Source: Acanthosoma haemorrhoidale (taxonomy: Eukaryota > Arthropoda > Insecta > Hemiptera > Acanthosomatidae). Taken from it: 64,000 nt of DNA. The stretch lies in NCBI GenBank assembly GCA_930367205.1, contig OV884012.1:52597239-52661238 (forward strand), given 5' to 3'. A model generated the notes under the pieces. The model had not been told where the DNA came from, searched no databases, and saw only the letters and a program-made list of their open reading frames with translations. Positions 25,170 through 36,530 of this stretch are shown here, piece after piece (position 1 is the stretch's first letter; each line of letters begins with the position of its first letter). The position numbers were made by a program, and so were the translations under genes.

Positions 25170-25445
25170 TTCTTCATTATCTGAGCCACAAACCTCCGGA
25201 ATTCTCTCTCTATTTCCATTCGTGATGTTCTTTAACTTCCTACTTTCAAAGCCCGTATCTTTCATCACCTATTTACCTTCAAACAGACACTATTTCCCAA
25301 ACATTTTCTATATATATATTTATTTTTTTCTCCCTCTATAAGAATTAGTTATATTTCAATTTATTTTTTTTTATTGAATGAGTAAGACCACCTAACATGT
25401 TTATTATACTTATTCTGAAAGGACTTAGTCCTAGAATACCTTTTT
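25170..25445 (+). mobile_element. 3' end of retroelement family 3, copy 2
   Basis: Shares with the 11.7-12.9 kb block a CTCCGGAATTCTCTC-like stretch and an AT-rich 3' UTR. It ends in TTCTGAAAGGACTTAGTCCTAGAATACC. The terminal AGGAC-TTA-GTCCT at 25,420-25,432 is a perfect 5-bp stem-loop that also occurs at 43,113-43,125 with a changed loop. Confidence 0.45.
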
Positions 25446-27139
25446 TTTCGTTCCTTCATTTACCTACGGTAATGGCCATAAAAAAAGAAATTTTAAAGGT
25501 ATCTTTAACAACTCCCTAGTATGAAGGTTCTGCAAAAAAATATTCTACCTGGAAAAAACTTGAACCAGCATCTTAGTGAATGAACTCTTCCTCAATCCAC
25601 ACCTTAGACCCAAAACGTATTTTACCAAATAAAGCTGAGTGCAGAATTTTTTTTTACTCGATCTGCCTGAAGCACTCAAGTTTTATTAGCGTCACGTTGT
25701 TCAGGCAAAAATTTTGGAACATTCCAAAGACAAACTTATACTTAGCGTGAAATTTTAAATGATTTTTAAAATGTGACCTTCACCATGGCATTTTACTCCC
25801 TTCAACCAATATTCATAAAAATGATGAATCGCGAGGTTCAAACTATGGGTTGCTTGCAAGAGACTTTATCACACCTTACCACAATTTTGAATAGGCCTTA
25901 AGTTGGTCAAAAATATACCGCAACTGATCAGTAACTGCATAAATCAGTCTTAAATGTATAGTATACTACGATAACTAGTCGACAACAATCTTTTCTTGGG
26001 ATGATAGTTCTACAGATGCCATTGTTGCCATGACCTCGGCTGATCGATCTTCTTTAGTTATCAACTTATAGGCGTACCATAATTCACATGCCTATCCAAT
26101 TTATAGCCCCTGTATGTATGTATGTATGTACACAATTGCATGGAACTCCATTGTAAAATCCCATTATCTTCATTTAAGGATTCGACTTCATTTCGTGCTA
26201 TTGTACAATACTCCCATATTGTGTGTTTGTAAGAAAAAATTATTCGCTTTTTTTTGTAAAGTCGGAACAGATTATGAAGGTATGTTTTATGTAAGCTCTG
26301 GAAGAAACGTTTTTTTCTAGAGGTATCATTCTTTTGCCCATAATGATATTCTTCTTACTTTCCCTATAATTGCACCTTATTTCCAAATCGTCCTATCCCG
26401 ATGCAACTGTAAGACCGGCAGAAACCGATCAGATCCTAAAGTGGAGTGATTTGGTGTGCAACAAATTACAGTAAATTCAGGGTTTGGTTCACAATGGTTA
26501 GTACAGCGTCTTGACAATAACCAATAACTCCAAGCTAGGAATTTCGCATATGAATATGATGAACAGTGAGTTTATTAAGAAATCATAGCCCCATTAATCT
26601 GGCTAACAAAATATGTCGCCCTCGCCACGTTTTACGATAAAAACAACATAATTCCTTTAAAACGTTCCTTTTTTTGTTTAAATTAAATACAATTTACACT
26701 AAAAAAAAAAAAGCAAAATAAAATCCTTGGTTTTCTCTTATGTAAAAATTGATTAGGCAGAAGATTAACTAAATTCAGGTCATACCTGGGAATTTAAATT
26801 CAGGAGTTCATAAATAAAACCACTCTGTTTAATAATTTCAAGCTTTAAATAACAATAAATTATTAAACCGCATAATTGTAAACTTAAATTCTACATTGAT
26901 CATGCGAGCATTTGAATGTCAGGAACTATGAGAATCGTTCTCATGAGAATTATAAAACCTATCTATCTTTATGGTTAAAATCTAGGCTTAGTTTGCATTA
27001 CTGCTTGTGGTAAAACAAAAACAAAAAACGAACCATAGTGTACATCAGTAAATGATCATAAAATTATTAATAATGGATCATCAATTTAATATTTTATGAA
27101 AACGTCTTACTTATTCCCGAATTACACTTAAACTTCACA
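25446..27139. other. No gene recognised
   Basis: AT-rich DNA, with a short (GTAT)n run at 26,112-26,130 and poly-A/poly-T tracts. Confidence 0.5.
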
Positions 27140-27225
27140 GTGTGTGTAATATGTTACCACAATATTTATGTTAATAATGTTACCACGCTCAACAAAATAT
27201 GTTACCACAATATTTGATGGTGAAA
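27140..27225. repeat. Short direct repeat
   Basis: ATATGTTACCACAATATTT occurs twice about 50 bp apart, with a third partial unit (AATGTTACCACG) between them. Probably a small local tandem duplication. Confidence 0.55.
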
Positions 27226-28239
27226 ACTTCAATAATATTAAATGCTTCTCTTTCAACTTGTCATTTGATTATGCTAAACGCATAATAACTGAGAGAAAAA
27301 TAATTTATATTAATTTATATATGAAGAGTTAATATGGATTACAAGTCCACTGTGTATTAGGATATGCTAACTCCTTACCTTGCGCGTCGCCGATGAGTCA
27401 TAGATTTACTGTTAGAAATTCAATGAATAAGTAGCTAGAAATCTTTACCTGAAACATGAGAGAAAAAACAGTTATATACAGGTAAATTGAGCATTTAATA
27501 ACATCATATTTATTCTACATCATTTCTACGAAAAGTTTGAAACTGTTGATCACAAATAACTACGTATCTAACCAGTTTATACTTCTTATTATGTATCTGT
27601 GGTCGAACTCGTGTGGCATTAAACAATATTTGCTTGAATGCACAAATTTTCAGAATACATCTAAATTTCCAATTTATACTGCCTCCTCGACCCGTGTTGT
27701 GGATTTAATCCTCATTTATTATGATAAAATTACAATCTGCCTTATTGGGCAATAAGTAATTGCGATAAATGATCTCATTCATACCATATTTACAATTTCC
27801 AGTCAACGCTCATTCATACAGAATTTATAAGCCCAGAGACCTCCCAACTCCACATGGCTATCAAAGAAGGTGCGGAGTCCTGGGAAGTCCCCAACTTTCC
27901 TCCGTCAGCCGCGTCACTCGATAAGAGCCAGCTGAGGCGCGAGATCCACAGAGATGATTGGAGAAACTGTCCATTGCCAGGACTACCACTGTCACTTATT
28001 TATAGCATGTCACGAGGCCACTGCCGTTTTATTCTCCGAGGACGATTGTAGTGATGAGTGGCGCAGTGTAATGACTCTGCTAGGTGTTTAGGGTGGTTGA
28101 ATAGGTTACTATGGAATTTTATGAACTTGGAAGGGATGAGTTCAAGAATGTAGGGTATATTAAGATCATTATGAAGGGTTTGGTTGCTGACTTAATAAGG
28201 GGCATTTACTATTGTTCTCAGGACTTTTGATAGAAAGGA

Positions 28240-29720
28240 TTAGATACGCTTGATGATTGACTTTTTTTCTGTCTCCCATAGCTCTATTCCGTATGTCCAG
28301 ATTGGCTTAGGTATAACTTTGTAAATTAGTAATGTATTTTCTATTGAGAGATGGGATATCCTTCTAAGTAGTCTGTACACTTGTCCAAAGGGTATGTTTA
28401 GTTCTTGTCTTTTTCGCCTCGTGTCTAGGTTCCGTATCAGTATTTTGTCGAAATGAAAGCCTAAATACCGTTCTGTCTCGGACACAGTAAGAGGAATGGA
28501 ATTTAAGCAAACTAGTGGACAGGACTTCCAGCTGAGGGTAAAGGTAATATGGGAACATTTTGCTTCATTAACTTTGATTCGCCATTGGTTGCACTAATAC
28601 TCAATCTCATCAAGGTGTCTTTAAAGGTTATGGGATGCCAGATCGGGGTCTGAATGGGATCAGAGAACTGCTGTGTCATCTGCAAATGTTGCCAAGAAGG
28701 TATTGGGGGTAGAGGGGACATCAGCGGTGTATAGATAATAGAGGATGGGACCCAAAAAGCTGCACTGTGGGACTCCTGCTTTTATGGGATAGTAGTTAGA
28801 ATATTCTAAACCACAGTGGCTTTGGAAGAAGCGGTTTGAAACGTAGGACTGTAGGATTAGGAAAAGGTCTATAATACCTTTTGAGCTCTAAAGCAAACCT
28901 GTGTGCCAAACCCTGTCCAGAAAGGCAGCACTACAATACTGTTTGCTTTCAAGGGCTGAGGATATGTCATCAACAACGCAAAGGCCCTGTTGAGCAGAGG
29001 AATGTCGCTGACGGAAACCAAACTAGTGAGTAGGAAAAAGGTTTTTGGATTCGACAATTGGAAGTAGACGTTTTAATAGGAGTTTCTCAAATATTTTTGA
29101 GAGGATAGGGAGCAGGCTAATTGGACGGTAAGATGAGGCGATATTGGGTGGTTTACCGGGTTTGGCGAATAGGACAATGTTGGACAATAATGGAATGTTT
29201 CCAGAGGAGAGGACAGTACGTCGTTCGGATAATGCAATTATATATGTAGGTTAGGAAGATAATGGATGCAGAGCAAATTCTCCCGACATCTCGCCATTCA
29301 AAGCCAACCAGGACCCATCATTACAACGGAGTGGGTGTGAAACAGGATGGTATTTTAGGAATGTTTTAGTTTTATTCCACAGGGATTTCCCTGGTAGATA
29401 GAGAAGAGACGTGGTAATTAAAATAATCAGATTAGGAGGATGCTAAATGCCGCTTTACCAATCTGCGATAATGATTGTACGAGTGACGATCAGCAGGATG
29501 TCGGGATCTTTGCCGCACTGTTCTCGAGTGTCATTTGTGTTGTAATTGTGAATTTTTGGATGATGGTGGGATGACGATGTTTTCCAAGCCAACCTCTGGA
29601 TCAGAGTAGTGAAAGAATACACTGTAATCTAGGTCTTGGGATGTTTTCAGAGATACTTTGAGGTCTACAGAGTCTGTAAGAATCTGGCGGAAGTGGTCTC
29701 ACTCAACTGGGGCCCTAATA
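28240..29720 (-). pseudogene. Reverse transcriptase remnant of LINE copy B
   Basis: Nucleotide-level match to copy A (about 33,800-35,520) on the opposite strand. The clearest frame (28,485-28,240) has RYLGFHFDK, then SHLSIENTLLIYKVIPKPIW, in the C-terminal palm/connection region. A FADD-type block can be read near 28,675 and the SYRPISLLP block near 29,120. Broken by multiple indels. Confidence 0.85.
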
Positions 29721-29739
29721 AATGAAGGGTTTTTGTGTC

Positions 29740-29990
29740 TCGAGACCGATTGATACATGAGAATTTTCAGAGCATAGTAACTTAAAATTACTAATGTTAC
29801 GGATGACTATTGCTGGTGGTTTAGGTAGTGTAGGTGTTTGAGTAGAGTCCATGTCCTGTCCTCTACTTCAGTATTTTTCAACACCTCAAAAGCGAAAGGA
29901 ATGGAGACTCATCGAACACTTCTTTGTTGTTAAGATGTGCTAGCTTGTGGCTGTATTTCTTCCCTTGAGCTGCTGGCTGCTGACGAATTA
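29740..29990 (-). pseudogene. Gag (ORF1) fragment of LINE copy B
   Basis: Read on the minus strand, a PPAIVIRNISNFKLLC stretch (about 29,820-29,770) matches the domain preceding the zinc knuckles in Jockey-clade ORF1. Further upstream is a CRLIRQQPAAQGKKYS-like N-terminal text. It is fused by deletion directly to RT-ORF sequence (PFIY...PVEWDHF) at about 29,735. Confidence 0.6.
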
Positions 29991-30083
29991 ATCGGCACAT
30001 TTCTATTAGAATCTCGTGGCTTTCGCTTAACAAGCGACGGAGTAGGTGTTGGTCCCAGAGACCTAGACCATTTCCCCCCCCCC

Positions 30084-31116
30084 TACATTAATTGTTGATA
30101 GAAACGCATGTCTGATCATATACAATATTTTTCAGAATCTAAATATTTTTTTATGTAAGAGGGAGTAGTCTCGAACGCACGATTCCGTACCAGAGACTAC
30201 GACGTTGACAGTAATCCAAGCTGAAGTTATGAGGGTCTGGCCGGCTGCCCTGGCATTATCAGTAACAAGGTATAGCCACGTACTCAGCCACTTAATATGG
30301 CCGCCCTCTCTATGAGATAATGAACATACACTGAGCAAATAAATTATTGGTTTTCATAAAACTTCAATTTAATCTTCATCAAACTTCTTTCTCACCTGCA
30401 ATTTATCTATAAACTATTCACAAACGCATATTTCCGTTTTCATTTGATTTATTATCCATCTCGCTAGTGGGTTGAAGAGGTATATCGTGTTTATAGCCAA
30501 CTAACCTTTCAGGCGCGGATGCCACACCATCACTGCTGGGACAATTACACGGTATCCTTGACCCAGCATCCTGTTTTCCACCTGTGTTCGCATCCTCTTT
30601 CTAGCCAAGTCCGGGAATGTTCCTTCAGTGCTTCCTTTTTTAGAAATATTATTAGCATAGAGATCTATATAGACGGTAACTGTTTTTTTCAAAATACCGT
30701 TAGCTGATTTTTTTTTTCTGCTTGGTTAATCTATCATTAAAAAAATAATTGCTTCGGATAGTTAACATACATTTATTGCTTGCTGACTGAAAAACTAATG
30801 GAACGGATTCTATACCTATACCTAGTGGTATAAGAATATTTTAAAACGTGGACACTAGTTCTAATCTTAACAACGATATTATTGAATGATTTGAGTTGAT
30901 AAAAAAAAAAAATGAACTACATCGAATGTACACAACCACTAATACCTCTTAAGTATACGATAACATAAATTACTAAAAACAAAAAATATTTTCATAAACC
31001 AAAACATCACAATTTAAAAAAAAAATGTAACGTGGAACTATTACATACATAAGGTACAAAATCCATAGACGAAAATCTAAAACCAATAAAGCGCAATGAA
31101 CAATCTTTATTGCGAT
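30084..31116. other. No gene recognised
   Basis: Spacer between two minus-strand LINE copies. Overlapping frames on opposite strands at 30,501-30,707 show no motif. Confidence 0.45.
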
Positions 31117-31620
31117 AAAATTACAATTATGGCCTGCCTTATTGGACTGTAAGTAATTCTGGACTGTAAATCCACATGGTGGTCACCACCCTTGCATTCA
31201 ACAGAAGAAGCGGAAAAGTCCACCACGCTCCTCCATCAGCCGCGTCGCCGGATATAAGCCAGTAAAGGTTGGCCAAGAGCGTGAGAGCTACTCAGCCACG
31301 GCAAACAGACGCTCAGGATATGATCGGAGAAACTTTCCATTGCCAGGACTCCAACTGTCACGTATTTACAACACTGCAAGAGGCAACTGCCGTTTTAGTT
31401 TTAGGAGAATTATAGGGTTGTGTGGTACAGTGTAATGACTGTTCTAGGTAATTAGGGTGGTTGAATAGGTTTCGATGGAATTTCATGAACATGGAAGGGT
31501 GAATGTAATATATATTAGGATTGTTATGAAGTGATGACGTGATAACGACCATTAAGTTCTCAGGACTTTTCATTGAAAGGATTGTATACTATATCGGGGT
31601 CTGGATGGGAGGACAGGACT
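31117..31620 (-). mobile_element. LINE family 1, copy C, short remnant
   Basis: The minus strand carries the family-1 3' UTR and the last part of the RT ORF. The 31,573-31,358 frame ends in FHRNLFNHPNYLEQSLHCTTQPYNSP, matching the copy A C-terminus. At about 31,585 it jumps to sequence equivalent to the DPDI block after FADD, so it is both 5' truncated and internally deleted. The terminal hairpin is degenerate. Confidence 0.8.
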
Positions 31621-33018
31621 TAGATCGTGTTTTTATTTAGGGGAAGAGGGTAGCCAATTATAATGTAAGCCTGGTTGTGAGCTATTCATATTAATAACTG
31701 TACACCTCCCTCAGGCCCATAATTTATACTACACTACTACCCACATTTTATTTTATACTGATATGTTACTTTTAGATCTGATTACGTTAAAAAAAAAAGA
31801 CTTCATTTTCCTTTTTTTATATATACCTTGTATCCTATTCGATCATTTAATTTATGAGAAACATGAGAACGATAGTCTTTTGTGTGTCATTCCTTTTGAT
31901 TGAAATGAATTTGCTATTAGTTATGGAAAACAGAGCATTTCTGTTTTGTAAACTCTTTAATGTATGGTGTCATTAAGTCGGTACAACCTTATTCTAGATA
32001 CAGTGCGAAACGTTGCTCAGAAATTTTAATACACCGGTCTGTGAAGAATGACTAGCTTAAAGCACAATATAAATAATCGAAATACCCCCATTCATCAAAT
32101 GATTAAATTAATCACAATTGTGAAAACAGCAGTTCTCTGTTTTTACTGCCCAAACGGTCACGTTTCTGCCCCCATTAAAAGGCGCGGAGATTGTTTTTAA
32201 CTATTTATTATTTGTATATAATAGATTCTTTGCGGATTGTTAGTGTCGGAATGAAGCGACATTTCAAATGTTAATGACCGACGTGTAGGTGGTAGTTTGG
32301 TTACGTCATTTCACTTTTCCATTGAGCTCTCGGCTCGAATCAGATCTGGGCTACAAATGTCTGAAGACCCTTCGCTCTCTCCGTCAATCCATCATGCGAT
32401 GGGAACTCGAGTTACTTACCTGGCAGGTCGGGGATGAAGCAAGTGGAAAGTCATCTTGGACCGACTACTGGATGAAATTTTTATAATATTCATTCAGAGT
32501 GATCTGAGCCGAATACTTCTCTGGTGACATTTCCGATGTAGGATTTTATAGCATACCGCTCCGAGATCAGATAATAACTCACTTCTGCTTCCGTGATGAA
32601 ACAGCTCCTTGCAAAATTTCAGATGCTTGCTGTAGCAAACCTATAAAGTGAATGTTAATGTCATTTGTAATTAGGGCATTGACCAATGTAACCTCAATTA
32701 TCACCCACTAAAGGGGACCGAAGTTACTTTTAAGACGAGAACACCATAAGATCTGTACTATCTCTCACTGGACCTTTAGTTCTATGCTCTGCCAACTTCT
32801 TCAGCACGGACAAATAGAAGTTACCCTCTTCACGGCCTAGAAAACACTTGCCTACCGATCCATATTTTTATAATAATAAATCTTTGGCGTAAGTATAGAG
32901 AGATGGGACTAGTTCACGACGCCGATTTCACAAGCGGTCACTAGGGCGCTGGCGTAGTATCCTCTGATTGACCGAAATAAACAGCTCTCTTATTGGCGGT
33001 GTGCAAGAATGACTTGCC
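31621..33018. other. No gene recognised
   Basis: AT-rich DNA grading into GC-normal sequence from about 32,290. A 65-codon frame at 32,289-32,486 has no motif I recognise. Confidence 0.45.
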
Positions 33019-33027
33019 TATATAAGG
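33019..33027 (+). promoter_or_regulatory. TATATAAGG box upstream of LINE copy A
   Basis: TATATAAGG lies about 400 bp before the recognisable endonuclease. A short CT run and a leader-like pyrimidine-rich segment follow. It may belong to the element's 5' UTR or to flanking DNA. Confidence 0.3.
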
Positions 33028-33086
33028 CGGAAATTCTGAGTTTTTATATTTTGAAGTCGGAATCAGATACTTGAAGTGAACACTGA

Positions 33087-33329
33087 TCTCTCTCTCTCTC
33101 TACACTAGCACTTGTTGCTCTGATCGAGCCAAGCATTTCTTATTTAATTACCTCTGCACCTCAACTCCCTAACCTTGCTAGTACTACCAGCCTTTCCAGT
33201 AGAGTTTCCTGGCCTTCCCCCACTAAACTAGCGTATCCTAGGAAGGAACCCCTTCCATTCAGACGAAGACCAAGGGGGCCTTACAAACTATCAAACCAGT
33301 ATTACCCTCACATCAGATACCGTCTGTGA
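33087..33329 (+). pseudogene. Possible ORF1 N-terminal remnant upstream of LINE copy A
   Basis: A frame without an ATG stays open for about 80 codons after the CT run. It reads through TTSLSSRVSWPSPTKLAYPR and a basic stretch, EPLPFRRRPRGPYKL, ending at TGA 33,327-33,329. The basic, proline-rich composition suits a LINE ORF1 N-terminus. There is no zinc knuckle here, so the rest of ORF1 and the start of the endonuclease would be deleted. Confidence 0.35.
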
Positions 33330-33411
33330 ACTCCATCTTACGATTACGTAAAATACCGAAAAACCTTGGCACAGTGCACAGTCGTAGCACACATCTTCTA
33401 AGATCTTATTG

Positions 33412-34911
33412 AGTCAGATCAATAGACACATACGTGCCCTCCCAATAAATCCATTTCCGATTCCCAATTCATCTCCTTTCTAGACTCCATAGGACATTGT
33501 TTCCTTGTGGGTGGGGACTTTAATGCAAAGCACCAACACTGGGGGGTCAAGATCTACGAATACACGCGGACGTGCTTTGCTGTCTGCACTCACACGGAAA
33601 TATTGCTCCACGATCTCTCCTGACACAGCCACCTATTGGCCATCAGATCCCAACCGAAATCCAGATCTCCTAGACTTCTCCTTCTACAATAGTTTAGGAA
33701 CACTAAACTATTCACTCGAGCGCCTCGATGACCTCTCCTCCGATCATAGCCCTTTTTTATTAACCATTTCCCTAAAACCAATTCACAAACTATCTCCTCC
33801 TTCATTTATTAGGGGCCCAGTCGATTGGGACCACTTCCGTCAGCTTCTTACAGAGTCCGTAAACCTCAAATTATCCCTGAAAACATCCCAAGACCTAGAC
33901 GATGCAGTGCATTCTTTCACTACTCTGGTCCAGAGGTCGGCTTGGGAGGCATCGTCACCCCATCGTCACCCAAAAATTCATAATCATAATAGTTTACCTC
34001 AGCATCTCAAAGATCTAATCCTATCCAAACGCCGCTCCAGAACAGTGTGGCAAAGATCCCGGCATCCTGCCGATCGCCGCTCGTACAATCAGTACTGCCG
34101 ATTGGTAAAGCGGCGATTGGCATCCTTCCGTTCCGATTCTTTCAATTCCTACCTCTCCTCTCTGTCTACCAGGGATAACTCCTTGTGGAATGTAACCAAA
34201 AAAATCCTAAAGTATCAACCTGTTTCACATCCGCTCCGTCGTGATGATGGGTCCTGGGCGGCTTCGGATGGGGATAGGTCGGAGGAATTTGCTCTGCATC
34301 TTACCCATACTTTCACACCTAACCTTTCTCATCAAAGCCATACTCACAGCACAACTGTGGAAGATTTCCTCACTTCACCTATTTCTCTCTCTCTTCCACC
34401 AAAAGCCGTTAATCCCTCTGAGGTCAAATACCTTTTGAAAAACTTACCTTACCGAAAATCCCCTGGATATGATCTCCTTACTCCTCAAATTCTCAAACAA
34501 CTTCCTCCTAAAGCCATAATCTTCCTAACCTATATATATAATTGCATTATCCGAACGACGCACTTCCCACTCCTCTGGAAAAATTCCATTATTGTCCTAT
34601 TCGCCAAACCCGGTAAACCACCCAATGACGCCTCATCTTACCGTCCAATAAGCCTACTCCCTATCCTCTCAAAAATATTTGAGAAACTTCTACTAAAACG
34701 TCTACTTCCAATTATTGAATCCAAAAACCTTTTTCCTACACACCAATTTGGTTTCCGCCAACGGCATTCCACTGCTCAACAAGGCCTTCGCGTTGTTGAT
34801 CACATCTCCTCAGCCCTTGAAACCAAACAGTATTGCACTGCTGCCTTTCTTGATATAGCTCAGGTTTACTCTACAAGCTCAAAAGATATTTACCACAGAC
34901 CCTTTTCCTAA
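33412..34911 (+). pseudogene. Endonuclease C-terminus plus N-terminal RT of LINE copy A
   Basis: The frame open from 33,505 is 468 codons, but its first TTG start is artificial. Homology begins upstream in another frame, with PPNKSISDSQFISFL and the APE-type catalytic block LVGGDFNAKHQHWG at about 33,508-33,545, then shifts by one base. In the 468-residue frame, residues 79-83 are SDHSP, the last APE-endonuclease motif; YRKSPGYD at 316-323, SYRPISLLP at 378-386 and HQFGFRQRHS at 413-422 are RT fingers/palm blocks; FLDIAQ at 448-453 holds the first catalytic Asp. After this the frame runs into wrong text and stops, because a small deletion removes the FDKVWH-type segment. The same frame is preserved over 1.3 kb, so the insertion is fairly young. 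Confidence 0.92.
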
Positions 34912-35768
34912 TCCTACAGTCCTACCTTTCAAACCGCTTCTTCCAAGTCCGCTGTGGTTTAGAATATTCAAACTACTATCCTATAAATGCAGGAGTTCCA
35001 CAGGGCAGTGTCCTGGGCCCCATCCTCTACAACCTATACACCGCTGATGTCCCCTCTACTCCCAATACCTTCTTGGCTACATTTGCAGATGACACTGCAG
35101 TCTTGTCATCTAACCCAGACCCCGACATAGCATCCCATAACCTTCAAAAACACCTTGACGAGATCGATTATTGGTGCAACCAATGGCGGATCAAAGTTAA
35201 TGAAGCAAAATGTTCCCACATTACCTTCACCCTTTGTCGCAAGTCTTGTCCACTAGTTTATTTTAATTCTATTCCTCTCCCTGTATCCGAGACAGTACGG
35301 TATTTAGGCTTCCATCTTGATAAACGACTGACCTGGAACCCACATACGAGACTAAAAAGACAAGAACTAAACAGACGCTTTGGACAACTATACAGACCAC
35401 TTCAAAGGACATCCCATCTCTCAATAGAAAATAAACTACTAATCTACAAAGTTATACTTAAACCAATCTGGACATACGGAATAGAGCTATGGGGGACAGC
35501 AAAAAAGTCGAACATCAAGCGTATCCAATCCTTTCAATCAAAAGTCCTGAGAACAATAGTAAATGCCCCTTATTATGTCAGCAACAAAACCCTTCATAAC
35601 GACCTTAATATACCCTACATTCTAGAACTCATCCCTTCCAAGTTTACGAAATTCCACAGTAGCCTTTCCAACCACCCTAATCCTATAGCACAGTCACTGC
35701 ACTGCGTCACTCATCCCTATAATCCTCCTCGGAGACTGAAACGGCAGTGGCCTCGTGACCTGCTATAA
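34866..35768 (+). pseudogene. RT active-site and C-terminal part of LINE copy A
   Basis: Continuation of the RT in a different frame. Upstream of the first in-frame TTG at 35,073 the text is already RT-like: NAGVPQGSVLGPILYNLYT at about 34,985-35,045 is RT block 4. The second catalytic pair is FADD at 35,082-35,093. In the 231-residue part, NEAKC is at residues 43-47 and YLGFHLDK at 77-84, followed by the LSIENKLLIYKVILKPIW connection helix. The C-terminus ends RRLKRQWPRDLL. No zinc knuckle or RNase H domain is present, as usual for Jockey. Without the upstream frame it is non-functional. Confidence 0.92.
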
Positions 35769-35887
35769 TCAAGTGACAGTGGGAGTCCTGGCAATGGCCA
35801 GTTTCTCCAATCATGTCCTGAATGAATGAGCGAGTGAATGATGAAATGTAAATATGGTATGAATGATCGTATATCTTAATTACTTAT

Positions 35888-35901
35888 TGCCTAGCAAGGC
35901 A
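35888..35901 (+). repeat. 3'-UTR stem-loop of LINE family 1 (copy A)
   Basis: TGCCT-AGCA-AGGCA: a 5-bp stem with a 4-base loop, directly before the terminal GATTGTAATTTTA. Homologues lie at 27,738-27,751, 44,500-44,513, 44,897-44,910, 49,534-49,547 and 50,190-50,203. The loop varies (AGCA here, AATA elsewhere) while the stem is mostly kept. Confidence 0.7.
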
Positions 35902-35945
35902 GATTGTAATTTTAGCACAATAAAGGAATTATATATATATAGACA

Positions 35946-36447
35946 CATACGAATCAAGCTGTCCACCAACTAGGCAGCCATCAAAGGTCAAAAACACAGG
36001 TTTATCTCTGTCTGACACACTAAACTGAACAAAGTGAAAACTTTGTTATAAACATGGACTTATTTGGAATTTATCTTCAAATAAAGATAAAATATAAATA
36101 ACTAACTTATAATTAAAACATATGCCAATAAGCGAAAACCAATGTATGATTATCTAACGTCAGTGTCACAAAACACGGTAGCAGTGTCCAAGAGAAGATC
36201 ATATGAAAATTGATTGTCGAAAGTAAAGACCGATTCCTCCATTTAAAATCCCAACTAGCAACTATAACAGCCTTTACTCTGTAAATAATATGTTGAGAAA
36301 CTTTGTCATGTTATAGAAGTCATATTAAATTTTTTTTCTATGAGAACTAGTACCTTACTCAAAGGGTGAGAATTACATTACTAGAATTTTCAGTTTTGCA
36401 TCTTTCGTGGGAAATGCTTAGCATTGTCATAAGTGTTTTAATTTTAA
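35946..36447. other. No gene recognised
   Basis: AT-rich flank of LINE copy A. Confidence 0.5.
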
Positions 36448-36530
36448 TGGCCAACTCATTCATTACAGTGACCTACTCATTCTCCTGAATTGCCCACTCA
36501 TTAGCCTGAATGACCTACTCATTCGCTCAA
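36448..36530. repeat. Minisatellite, about 22-bp unit, about 3.5 copies
   Basis: Units of the form TGACCTACTCATTCxCCTGAAT follow one another with substitutions and small length changes (first unit GGCCAACTCATTCATTACAG, last ending ATTCGCTCAAAC). A diverged tandem array. Confidence 0.65.

Larger units (their letters stand above)
27722..30083 (-). mobile_element. LINE family 1, copy B, internally deleted
   Basis: Reads on the minus strand. From its 5' end near a C10 run at 30,074-30,083 it contains a gag (ORF1) fragment, then jumps to the RT ORF just before the palm domain, and continues to the 3' UTR ending at about 27,722. The endonuclease domain is absent. The 3' tail contains the family stem (27,738-27,751). 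Many frameshifts: the RT homology is split over several frames (for example 29,057-28,869 and 28,485-28,240). It retains the DRVWHTGLL-type segment after the first catalytic Asp that copy A has lost. Dead. Confidence 0.85.
33400..35945 (+). mobile_element. LINE family 1, copy A (Jockey-clade), best preserved
   Basis: A non-LTR retrotransposon that copies itself through RNA by target-primed reverse transcription. Order: C-terminal half of the endonuclease, linker, reverse transcriptase, short 3' UTR with stem-loop, and an AATAAAGG-like signal before a (TA)n tract at 35,930-35,940. Defects: the endonuclease N-terminus is missing, a one-base frameshift lies near 33,545, and about ten codons after the first RT catalytic Asp are deleted, with a frame change, near 34,865. 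The long UTR segment before the tail present in copies D, F and E is shorter here. Several sister copies lie in the window (B, C, D, E, F). Confidence 0.92.

Noticed and set aside
35073..35768. Reading the 231-codon frame as an independent gene
   Set aside because: It is the second half of a broken LINE reverse transcriptase; homologous text continues upstream of its first start codon, and sister copies show the joined order.
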